Shown here: positions 9,671-19,158 of the stretch, one piece after another
Numbering within the stretch: position 1 is the stretch's first letter
Layout: every line of letters starts with the position of its first letter
Translations under genes and position numbers: made by a program
The notes under the pieces: model-generated
Database searches by the model: none
Seen by the model: only the letters and a program-made list of their open reading frames with translations
Told to the model about the DNA's origin: nothing
Assembly (NCBI GenBank): GCA_012931725.1
Contig: CM022946.1
Location: 137,345,464 to 137,409,463, forward strand
Direction: 5' to 3'
Origin: Litsea cubeba
Lineage: Eukaryota > Streptophyta > Magnoliopsida > Laurales > Lauraceae
DNA: 64,000 nucleotides

Positions 9671-12600
9671 TCAATCAAAAACGGTCTCCAGCCAAGAGTT
9701 CAGCTCCTTAAGCAAGCTTTTGGCTTCATCCGTCAAGGATTCCAAGGCACGCTTCTTCAGGAACCTGCCATGAGATGCTGGGGTGGGCTGTAACCCTTCT
9801 TCTGCACTGGGAAGCTTCCTTCGAGCGGTTTTCCATTGTTTGTCCTCATCAGACTTCCTTTTGAGAACTCGAAGGGCATCCTCAACTTGGTGAATCAGAG
9901 CAGTCTCCCTTTCACGAGCCTCTGTTATTTCAGTCCACTTGGCAGCGACTTGTGCCTGCAGATGCTCAAGACGTATCCTGGCCTCATCGACCTCCCTATC
10001 AAGGATGTTAAGGTCATGTGTCAGCCTAATGATGGTTATCTCTTCTAAGTTCCTCTCTCGGACTGCCTGCTTCTTGCTTTCTGTAGCCTCATCCAGGTCA
10101 GATTGAGCCTTATCCGCAGGGTCCAAGAACATCTCCTTGAAGAACTGATCGTCAGGAAAACCCATGGTCTCAAACCACTTGTCACCCAGCTCAATGATCC
10201 TATTAACGATCGCCCTGGCATATGTGATATCTAGACCAGCTTCTTCAGCATCACCGAGAATCTCACGCACATGCTGGATCATGCTAAATCCGGCTTCCAA
10301 GTGCCCAGAAAAGAGAGTCTCAATCCAAGAGCTCAGAACTCGCACCACCACCTTCTTCGCAAAAAGAAGAGATGGCCCAGCTGAAGATTCGCCCAACTCC
10401 GTTGGTCGGCTGCTCATGTCATCATCTGTTGAAAGAGTAACAAAAGAACTCTTTCCAGTTGAAGCTGCTCCTGCTCGGGAAGGAATCTCAGCGCGAGGAA
10501 TCTCCTCAACATTGTCAGAACTGGTCCCAGGAGTCTCTACCTCTGGATTAACCTCTGGCATCCCTTGCTCTGGAAGCGACGGACCCTCCTCTGTCACTTC
10601 AAAACCTGCCAAAAGAAACACAAAAAGGTATGAATATAATCCTGTTTGAAAATCATTATCAGGGTTATAACTACAAAATACCTTCTTCGACGACTGGCGG
10701 AACACTCTCTTCCTCCATGAACTCATCGAAAGCATCATCAACATTTGCGTCTATCGATGGTTCAAAGTCATCAGAACCATGTGGCAAGTCAGCTGACAAA
10801 AAAAAAATGTTAGCAAACCAAGTCACAGACAAAAAAAAAGAGCAAAAGAAGTCGTACCAATTGGAGATTCTGGATTTACTCCGGAGTCCCTCGGTTCTTC
10901 TTCAGGTGCCTCAACAGGATCCATCACCACCTCATCGGTTGGGACCTCAGGCATCACCAAGTCTTCCTCTGCTAAAAAAAAGAAGAAGAAAAGCAGAAAC
11001 AAGAAGCAAATCATAACATGGAAAAAAATCCCATGAAAAGAAATGGAAAGAGAAAAAGGAAGAATCATACCTTCACCGACGGTCTCTTCTTCCCGGCTTC
11101 TCTTCTCTGGAGGCTCGTCAGCATCCACTGGCACATCCTCATTGATAGTAAGAGGAACTTCCAAGTTAGGAGAGTCCTCATGCTGCCCCTTGCTGTGATG
11201 ATGACTCCTCCCCCTCTTCGGTTTTTTAGAAGAACCTACCCCGCTGTCAGAGTCAGGTTTCCCACTTGACTCCTCACTGGATGGTCTGCTCTTGCCAGTA
11301 GGCTCCACGGAAGCTTGCCTCTGTGCCGCCTGCATCCAAGCACCAAGTTCGGCTTCCTCCTGTTCTAGCTGCTCCAAAGCCTCATCAGGTATTTCTCGAA
11401 CAGCTTCAGAACCAATGACGTCCTGGTCACCGAGAAAGCCTATCTTGTGCTACTCTCCAGAAAGGAAGGCCCAAACTTCCTCTCGCCGGATGCCATCCGA
11501 CTTTCCAAGGCCCTTTCCAGATGCCAGCTTTACATCAAGCTCCTTCTTGGAAAGCCCCCGATATGCCGAAAAGCTCTCCGCGAACCACTTCGCAAAGCCG
11601 GCAGTCCGGGAAGTCAGCAACACAGGATAAGAAATCATGGCTGTAGTGTCTTCAGCAATATAGAAAGCCCATGCATTTCTCCCGTCTAGTAAGCCTCCAA
11701 AGCGCTTCACCATGCTTGAAGGCGCTCCAACAACGCCTTGAGAAAAGCCCAGCTGCAAAGCAAAGCGAGAGGGTACATATGGCTGGATGTCGACGAAAAG
11801 ATGTCTGCGGTACACCATTGTGCCGACACGTATGCTAAAAAGCCACTCTCTCTCTGCATTTGTCAATGAATAATGCCTTCCCGACCCCGCCCTGGTAGAG
11901 TCTCGGGAGGCACCAAAATCAAAAGCCTTCTTCCGCAACTCCGGAGAAAGCTTCACTGAAGACTGCCCCATCTCGACGTCCCTGAACCGTCGGATCCTCA
12001 TGCGGGCAAACAAAAGTGATTCGGAAACGGCTTTGCCCTTAGCCAGTCGAATCATCAGAGGATCATCATCCTGTGCAGCACCCAGCCGATGGAAGCCAGG
12101 ACAGTGGTATACATACCACGAATAAAAGATATGGGCTGAAAATACCCTATTCATGGGAAGCCCAAGCCGAACCAAAAAAGCAGCAGCCTGCAGTTCGGTA
12201 CACAGGTAGGAGTAAAGAGCTGGCACCAAAGCAAGCTGCTCTCCAAACGCCATCTGACAAGCCGGGAAAATACAATGCGGCCTGATGTGCGTTCCATCTC
12301 CTCCAGCAAAAACAGCCTCACTAAGCCAATAAGTGAGGTAAACAGCGAGATCTCTCCGCAGTGCAATGTCAGGACATATGGCATTTGTACTTGCACAGAA
12401 ATCTCTCAACTCTTCTTGCATGGCCAAGATCTTCTTTGAACTTGGATCTTGAGCTCCGGCTTCTTGGGTCACGCTATCAGAAGGCTCCCTGCTATCAAAA
12501 AAGTTGGGGAATGAAGAGCTAAGACTCTTCCAACTGCTGGATCTAACTTTCAAACCCCCCTTCTCCTTCAAAAAATCATAGAAGGCGACAAGCTGAAAGT

Positions 12601-13673
12601 ATAGAAGCCTGAACTCCTCAGACTGCCCCTCGAGGACGCTGTCAATCGGCATAAACTCCTCATAGAGTTTGCCGAGGATGGGCAATCCAGTAATGGCGCT
12701 CAGCTCCTTCAAAGAAAAACCAATCTCACCATTCGTCACAACGAAGGTATTGGTTTGTGGGAGGAATGACTCCAGCATAGCCATGAAGGCCTCGTCGGAA
12801 AAGATCACGGTCTCCCTAAAGGCGCGGACCGCATCAAAAATCCCGGCTTCCTTCAAAACGGCGCCACCAATCAGCAGGACGCGATCAGTCCACGACTTCC
12901 ACTCGGAGTCAGCATTGAAGCAGCCACGAAGTCGGAAAGGCTTGATCCAATTGCTGCCGTCACCACTGAAAATACCAAGGCCCACCGGTCTCAAATCGAC
13001 CGACGGATAATCAGAGCCCTGGTAGCCACTGGATGGCATCAACAGGTCCATGTCAACAGGCGACCTCTCCGTATATCCAGGAGAACCGCCAACAAAAACC
13101 CCGGTCTTGATTACATTTGTCCTTCTCACCCAGCTTGGAGGATCTTCCCTCTTAGGGCACGTGGGGGCAAGGCTCAGAATCGAGACGGTGCGATCAAACG
13201 TCGACCGGGTAGCAACAGTCTTCTTCTCACCATCTGCTGTGAAGGAAAACTGAAAACATCTCCTCTGGTATGTCATGTCATCAGGGACTGCATCACCAAA
13301 GAAGAAGGTAGGCTTGGGCAAAACGCTCTGATCTTCCATCACCCATGGACGACTGCTTACCATGATCTTATAGAATTCCTCTCCCTTGAGAGCAATCAGT
13401 CGCTACCTCATCTCATCTCTGTTGAGGGAGTCGCACTCTTCCAGATTTCTCTCAACATACTGGACCTTCTCAAAAGCCTGCTGAACGGCCCATAAACAAA
13501 AAAAAAAAACAACAAAAACATAAGAAAAAAAAAGAAAGAAGGAAAAAAAACACGTGAAAAAAAAAGGAAGAAAAGAAAAAGAAAGAAACAAAAAAAAAAG
13601 GGAAAGAAAGAAAGATCTTTTTATTTTTCCTACAATGGAGTTTTCTTGAAAAAGGGAACTTACTTGAAGCCAT
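9671..13673 (-). pseudogene. Antisense multi-exon gene of Tat element 1: plant-mobile-domain-like protein
   Basis: Read on the - strand: exon 1 13673-13664 (ATG plus 7 nt, donor GTAAGT); exon 2 from a deletion junction near 13489 to 11071; exon 3 10971-10858; exon 4 10792-10682; exon 5 10605-9671. Introns 2-4 (99, 65 and 76 nt) have GT-AG ends and keep frame. Exon 2 encodes a region like the aminotransferase-like plant mobile domain (segments FSLKELSAITGLPILG and HIRPHCIFPACQMAFGEQLA), then a Ser/Lys-rich basic stretch. Exon 5 ends in a long charged helical region. Relative to copy 2, about 637 bp spanning the intron 1 acceptor and exon 2 start are gone. TAG stops replace CAG near 13411 and AAG near 11450. 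The exon 5 frame is intact. Function unknown; extra antisense ORFs are known from Tat elements. Confidence 0.85.
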
Positions 13674-13795
13674 TGATGGAGAAGAAGAAGAAAAGTCTTG
13701 AAGATCTTGAAGAAGAAAAGCTCTTGGTCTTGAAGCCCTCTTGAGATTATTGCAAAAGAAAGTAATAAGAGCAAGAGATCCAACCTTCTCCTTGC

Positions 13796-13802
13796 TTTTA
13801 TA
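13796..13802 (-). promoter_or_regulatory. TATA box of the antisense gene (element 1)
   Basis: TATAAAA on the - strand, in the context CTATAAAAGCAAGG, 123 bp upstream of the ATG at 13673. The leader between is pyrimidine-rich with CTTCTT repeats, typical of plant 5' UTRs. Position and sequence are conserved at 34234-34240 in copy 2. Confidence 0.7.
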
Positions 13803-14835
13803 GAGGAGAGCAAACCAAAGAAGGAAAGAAGAAAGAGGTAAGTGTTACTAACTAGTAACCTTACCAAAAGAAAGAGATTAGAAAGATTCTTTCCCAAAAG
13901 AAAGATATCTTGAAGGATTTTCTCCCAAAAAGAGATCTATGATGGATTCTTTCCCAAAAGAAAGATATCTTGAGATATTCTATCCCAAAAATAAAGGGAT
14001 CATGAGAGATTCTCTCCAAGTAAAGATATTCTTGGATATTCTCTATCCAAATGAGATATTTTTGGATATTCTTTACAAAAATGACACCATATGAGATCTA
14101 AGCCATTTCAAAAGCTTAAGGTCCCATGGGTTAGCCCATATGAGCCAGGTTTGACCACCTAGGCACACACAAAAAAATAAAAAATAAAAAAAAAATAAAT
14201 TTTGGGCTTTTAGTCAAAGAGAAATCCCTCTTACCAAGAGCATACAAAAATGGTTCCATGCCTCTTTTGAGTTGATTGGACCATACAAAAAGAAAATTCC
14301 AAGCCCCATGAGCTTCCAAAAATCAAACCATCCAGCCTCATCTACCAAATTGAGCCAAAATCTTGAAATTGACATTCCACAAAAATCAAACCAAATCCTG
14401 GTCCCCTAACTTGCCACATACAGCCTGTTAGGTCACAAGACCAAAAACCAAAAACCAAAACCTGATCCCCTAACTTGCCACATACAGCCTGTTAGGTCAC
14501 AAGATCAAAACCAAAATTGATCCCCCAATATTCCACATACAGCTTGTTGGGTCACACGATCAAAACCAAACCCGACCCCCTAACCTGCCACATATAGCCT
14601 GTTAGGTCACAAGGTCAAAACCCAAATCCACATCCCTGATGTCATCTTCAAAACTTTGCCTCGAGATGGTACGTGATCCCTTTCACTACCATAAAATTCC
14701 CCTGGAAGCTCAAAAGACTACAAATACCAAAAAGAAAGACTGCTCAAAGACTCTTGGTCAAGTCACAGGCTCTCCTTCAAAAATCTCTTCGAGGCACATC
14801 GACTACAAAAGTTAAGCAACTCGCCGCTGTACCTC

Positions 14836-14846
14836 GATGGGGCATT
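14836..14846 (+). other. Polypurine tract of Tat element 1
   Basis: GATGGGGCATT lies immediately before the LTR start TGTTGACACC. In element 2 the same place reads GAGGGGGCATT. This is the expected plus-strand primer site. Confidence 0.6.
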
Positions 14847-16227
14847 TGTTGACACCAAAAATGTCACTTTGCCTTTTCAAGATCCAAAGAGCTACATGAA
14901 GTCGCAACCTGCCATAAATAGGCAATGCTGCTTCCAAAAATCAAATCTTGTCAGAATCAAACAAAAACTGCAAGATTCTTCCAGACAGCCAAAAGAGGAG
15001 TACACAAGAAGTTTCGGGCCATTTCAAAATCATTTGACCTAACTTCGCTTCTCCGACAGATGAAAAGGAGCTCTCGGCGGCAAAACTCTCTGGGACCATG
15101 GTTTCCAAGACAGAGCCTATGGATCATCTTAAAATGACTCCAATAGGTTCCCTGTCAAATTTCAAGTCAATCGGACATCGGTTGACCGCACATCAAACCG
15201 CGACATCTTCATCGCGACAAAAAGCAAGTCTACAGGTGATAGGACCCCAAACGGCTTCAAAACTCAAACAAAAGCCTATGGTTGGTCTTATTTATTGCTC
15301 AGGAGGCTTCACACCAAATTTCAGGTCATTCCGACATCGTTTGACCCAGTTTCAGCTTCTGACGGAAAATCGGCAGCTCTGCGCGACAAAGTCTTCGGCT
15401 TTCTCAGGAAATTGGAAACTTTGCAAAATAAAATGCAAGGATTCTCATCAGGTTTCCTACAAAGAAATTAGGCCAATAAATGGTGAAAATGTCAAGGAAA
15501 AGTACAGAAGAAAAAAGAATCGAAAAACAGCAAAAACGGACGCAAAACGGGACACGAAAGGGGGAAAACCCCCCAGGGTCGCAGACCCCTGCGACCCCCC
15601 TAAGGTCGCAAGCCCCTACGACCCTGGGCCAGGGTCGCCGGCGACCTTGGAACCCGGGGTCGCCGGGAAAGCCCCGGAAACCCCGGTTTTCACCGTTTTT
15701 TTCGCGATTCGAAGAGCCCAGCCTCTGGTACTTTCCAAAATTCATGCTTTTGAGACACCAAGTCCTCTGACATCCGTCCAAAACACGGGTCAATCATCAA
15801 GAGTATCGAAAACAATATTGATCGCCACCCGGTCAACCAAAAAAAAGTGTGCTTTCTACCCGACCGATCGAGAAATCGACAGGACAGATGGCACCGACCC
15901 GCTGTTGGCAACAAACACCTGAAATTACATGATCATCTGATGTCGATCTGCATGAAGATCCATCGATGATCATCAACAGAAGAATCCCAAAAGACGTGGC
16001 ACGGCCCGCGACTCTTCAGCTGCTCGGCGACCACTTAATGCGATTAATTGACTAGCTTTATTACAGTCATTAATCCATTTCTTTGGACGGCCCAATCAGA
16101 AGCAAGCATTCGGGAGTTACAAGTCAAGAGATTCATGGCATTTAACCCATGAAACTCCTCCCATCATGGCGATTAAAGGCGATTAAATGCCCTCAATCTC
16201 CTCCGGCCAATCAGAAGCCAAGAAAAA

Positions 16228-16263
16228 GGAGTTACAAAATAAACAATTCAATTTTGTAACTCC
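16228..16263. repeat. Inverted repeat (13-bp stem) in U3
   Basis: GGAGTTACAAAAT at 16228-16240 is the reverse complement of ATTTTGTAACTCC at 16251-16263, with a 10-nt loop. It lies about 65 bp upstream of the TATA box. The second LTR keeps the stem at about 31524-31560 with a mismatch. Confidence 0.8.
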
Positions 16264-16327
16264 TCCCATTATGCGGCTTAATGACAATAAAAGCCCATAA
16301 ACCCACCTAAAAGGCTACCTAAAAGCC

Positions 16328-16335
16328 TATAAATA
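16328..16335 (+). promoter_or_regulatory. LTR TATA box, Tat element 1
   Basis: TATAAATA in the context GCCTATAAATAGGAGGG, followed by a purine-rich transcribed leader. The same motif is found at 31454-31461 (- strand) in the other 3' LTR. Confidence 0.7.
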
Positions 16336-16490
16336 GGAGGGCTCTCCAAGAAGAAAAGACACACATCACAGAACATCAGAAACATCAGAGAAAAAAGCAC
16401 AAACACACAGACAGAAATCCAGAGAAAGGAAAAAGAGAGAAAACTCTGCGGAAGTTCTACACCGGCCACCGCAACAAGGTGACAAAAGTC

Positions 16491-16517
16491 CCTTGGGGGG
16501 TACCCCCCCCCCCAAGG
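16491..16517. repeat. G-run/C-run hairpin in LTR leader
   Basis: CCTTGGGGGG, TA, then eleven C and AAGG: a near-perfect inverted repeat centred on GGTACC. The run lengths differ in the other LTR (31276-31304), as expected for slippage. Confidence 0.85.
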
Positions 16518-16853
16518 TCCTTGCCTTCTCCTCCTGCCTCCAATGGCTTAGATGTGGCTTTTCAGCCCATCTACTCGGCTTTTTATTGGATATAGGACCT
16601 CCTTTTGGTCTTTGTCTTCTAAAAACCTGAGGTTATAGCCAAGCCAAGCGAATCAATAGCATCTTCTGTTCTCATCTGCATGGATGATGGCGAAGCCCAC
16701 ATATGGCTTGCGACCGTCAATCTAAACGGGTCCCCCACAATCTCCTGAAAAGTTAGATCCTCCTTTTCTTGCTTTTCATTGTAGTTTGTATTTTTTTCAA
16801 AAGAGACAAAAATCACAATTCTTGTCTTTCATTGTTGATAAGGATTGTAAATC

Positions 16854-16925
16854 GGCTATAAACGCCAAAATCGGCTATAAACGCCAAAAATCGGCTATAA
16901 ACGCCAAAATCGGCTATAAATGCCA
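16854..16925. repeat. GGCTATAAACGCC repeats in LTR
   Basis: Four units of about 18-20 bp (CGGCTATAAACGCCAAAAT type). Related to the minisatellite at 8888-9236 and repeated at about 30865-30950 in the element 2 LTR. Confidence 0.85.
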
Positions 16926-17205
16926 AAAAAATCGCCTTTCACGGCAAATCAAGAAAATGTCTCTTTTCTTAAATATATGTGCAATGGAAAACTTGAAAGA
17001 AGTTGATTTCCTTTTTACTTGCGAAGGTTGATTTCCGGATCACCACTTGCAATTCCAAGTAAAAATAGAAAATCTGGCACACCCACAAAAAAAGAAATGT
17101 TGATGCACGCCCCTTGCCCCCCGGTTACGAAAGGGTCGGAACCAAACGGACTCCCACGTCCGCCGACCTCGGTAGGAACCCGAGCATCCGGGGGGCGGTC
17201 CATCA

Positions 17206-18792
17206 ATGATGGGAGGAGTTTCATGGGTTAAATGCCATGAATCTGTTGACTTGTAACTCCCGGATGCTTGCTTCTGATTGGGCCATCCAAAGAAATGGAT
17301 TAATGACTGTAATAAAGCTAGTCAATTAATCGTATTAAGTGGTCGCCGAGCAAATGAAGAGTCGCGGGCCGTGCCGCGTCTTTTGGGATTCTTCTGGCGA
17401 TGATCATCGATGAATCTTCATGTAGATCGACATTGGATGACCATGTAACTTCAGGTGTTGGTTGCCAACAGCGGGTCGGTGCCATCTGTCCTGTCGATTT
17501 CTTGATCGGTCGGGTAGAAAGCACACTTTTTTTTGGTTGACCGGGTGGCGATCAATGTTGATTTTGATACTCTTGATGATTGACCCGTGTTTTTGATGGA
17601 TGTCAGAGGATTTGGTGTCTCAAAAGTATGAATTTTGGAAAATACCAGAGGTCGGACGCTTCGAATCGCGAAAAGAAAAACGGCGAAAAATGGGGTTTCC
17701 GGGGCCCTCCCGGCGATCCCGGGCCCCAGGGTCGCAGGGGCCAGGGTCGCAGGGGTCTGCGACCCTGGGGGGTTTTCCCCCCTTTCGTCCCGTTTTGTGT
17801 CTGTTTTTGCTATTTTTCGATTCTTTTTTTTTCTAGTATTTTTCCTTGACATTTTTGACCATTTATTGGCTTGATTTCCATGTAGAAAACCTGATGAGAA
17901 TCCTTGCATTTTGTTTTGTAAAGTTTCTAATTTTCTGAGAAAGCCGAAGACTTTGTTGCGCAGAGCTGCCGATTTTCCGTCAGAAGCTGAAACTGGGCCA
18001 AACGATGTCGGAATGACCTGAAATTTTGGGTGAAGCCTGCAGAGCAATAAATAAGACCAACCATAGGCTTTTGTTTGAGTTTTGAAGCCGTTTGGGGTCC
18101 TATCACTAGTAGACTTATTTTTTGTTGCGATGAAGACGTCGCGGCTTGATGTGCGGTCAACCGATGTCCGATTGACTTGAAATTTGACAGGCAACCTATT
18201 GGAGTCATTTTAAGATGATCCATAGGCTCTGTCTTGGAAACCATGGTATCGGGGAGCTTCACCGCCGAGAGGCCTGATTTGGCTTCCGAGCGTCAAACTA
18301 TGGTCAAATGTTTGTCGAAATGACCTGAAATTTGACGTGTAGCCCTTTGTAAGCATTTTGAAGCCGTCCATGTGCTCTATCTGATGAGTGATTGCCTCGG
18401 TGGTTCTCGCCGCTGAGAGGCTTGATTTAGCTGTTCGAGGGTTAATGTAGGTTCAAACGTTGTCGGTTTGACTCGAAACTTGACATGGAGCCTTTTGGAT
18501 GTATTTTGAGACCATCCATCGGCTCTGATCGAAGATTTGGTGTCTCCGATGCTTTCGCCACCGGGAGCTCCTTTTCAGCTACCGGAGAAGCGAAGTTAGG
18601 CCAAATGATTTTGAAATGGCCCGAAACTTCTTGTGTACTCCTCTTTTGGCTGTCTTGAAGGATCTTGCAGTTTTTGTTTGATTCTGACAAGATTTGGTTT
18701 TTTGGAAGTAGCATTGCCTATTTATGGCAGGTTGCGACTTCGTGTAGCTCTTTGGATCTTGAAGAGGCAAAGTAACTTTTTTGGTGTCAACA
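17206..18792 (-). repeat. Truncated LTR of the same Tat family, inverted
   Basis: Read on the - strand it starts TGTTGACACC at 18792 and matches the first 1.6 kb of the LTRs at 14847 and 33206, ending at 17206 directly against the terminal CA of element 1. It keeps the U3 units that element 1 lost. The base after the LTR start (18793 on) is not the family polypurine tract, so this is the outer edge of a 5' or solo LTR facing genomic DNA. The missing 3' part would lie left of element 1, outside the window. Confidence 0.88.
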
Positions 18793-19158
18793 GTGTCCTT
18801 TTTTGAAATAATGTAAAAACTTAAGGCCTTATTTGAAATATTTTCTAGTAAAAATAAAACGTACAAGGGGTTTTTGAGGTTACATGAAAAGATAGGCACT
18901 TTTTATAATAAAAAAATCCGTCTTGTTATTTCCATTTCAAACCCAACTATTTTGTAAAATTGTCATAAAACACTATTTTCCAATTCCCATTTCAAACCAA
19001 CTATTTGTAACCGTGCCTAGCTGTATAACTACGGATGTCATTGACCCTTGATTATCCGATTACCAGGAGGACTGACACAAAACTAGTTCGAATCAGCATT
19101 GAAAAGTCACTCCAATCAAATTGTAGCATACCGTTGGAGTATCATCACATGTGAAAAT
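18793..19158. other. Unassigned AT-rich DNA
   Basis: About 365 bp with no supported ORF or repeat family. It looks like older genomic sequence into which the Tat LTR and copia element C inserted. Confidence 0.6.
19154..19158. other. Target site duplication, left (element C)
   Basis: AAAAT directly before LTR start TGTTAGACCC, repeated at 27300-27304. Confidence 0.85.

Larger units (their letters stand above)
13674..14846. other. Spacer between antisense gene and 3' LTR with two repeat arrays
   Basis: Next to the gene lie its leader and promoter. At 13860-14065 there are about six diverged units of about 33 bp alternating TTCTTTCCCAAAAGAAAGAT and ATCTTGA-type sequence. At 14398-14625 four units of about 60 bp share CCTAACTTGCCACATACAG and CCTGTTAGGTCACAAG. 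No ORF is supported. The sequence is conserved inverted at 33207-34200 in element 2. Confidence 0.75.
1..17205 (+). mobile_element. Tat-lineage Ty3/gypsy LTR retrotransposon, element 1 (5' end outside window)
   Basis: Order seen on the + strand: gag, aspartic protease, G-patch-like segment, reverse transcriptase, RNase H, second archaeal-type RNase H, DDE integrase, repeat-rich spacer, an antisense multi-exon gene, polypurine tract, 3' LTR. The RT-RNase H-aRNase H-integrase order and the antisense gene between integrase and 3' LTR are known traits of the plant Tat clade (Ogre/Retand/TatI relatives). The 5' LTR and primer binding site lie before base 1. The same family occurs inverted at 30590-64000, and comparing the two copies shows the frameshifts and nonsense changes in each. 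The 3' LTR ends TCCATCA at 17205 and abuts an inverted LTR fragment. Confidence 0.93.
14847..17205 (+). repeat. 3' LTR of Tat element 1 (2,359 bp)
   Basis: Begins TGTTGACACC and ends GGTCCATCA. The end was fixed by comparison with the LTR at 30590-33206, where homology stops at the same base. A TATA box (TATAAATA, 16328-16335) places U3 at about 14847-16355 and R-U5 after it. U3 contains tandem units of about 150 bp, a GC-rich GGGTCGC block (15568-15690), a hairpin at 16228-16263 and two CCAAT boxes in a duplicated module. The leader side has a G-run/C-run hairpin (16491-16517) and GGCTATAAACGCC repeats (16854-16925). It is 258 bp shorter than the other LTR, largely because two U3 units are missing at the junction near 15071-15085. 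ORFs through it are incidental. Confidence 0.9.

Noticed and set aside
9325..9711. Lys-rich ORF on + and Phe-rich ORF on - over the same bases
   Set aside because: Produced by A-runs of the 72-bp and 68-bp repeats.
10164..10649. 161-codon + strand ORF opposite exon 5 of the antisense gene (also at 38049-38534)
   Set aside because: Its pattern is the mirror of a real coding frame; the - strand frame has the splice sites, promoter and coiled coil.
15098..15922. 274-codon ORF in the Tat LTR, with partners in the other two LTR copies
   Set aside because: It arises from U3 tandem units that stay open by chance, runs through the GC-rich block and promoter, and differs in frame and length among the copies. 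No domain is recognisable.
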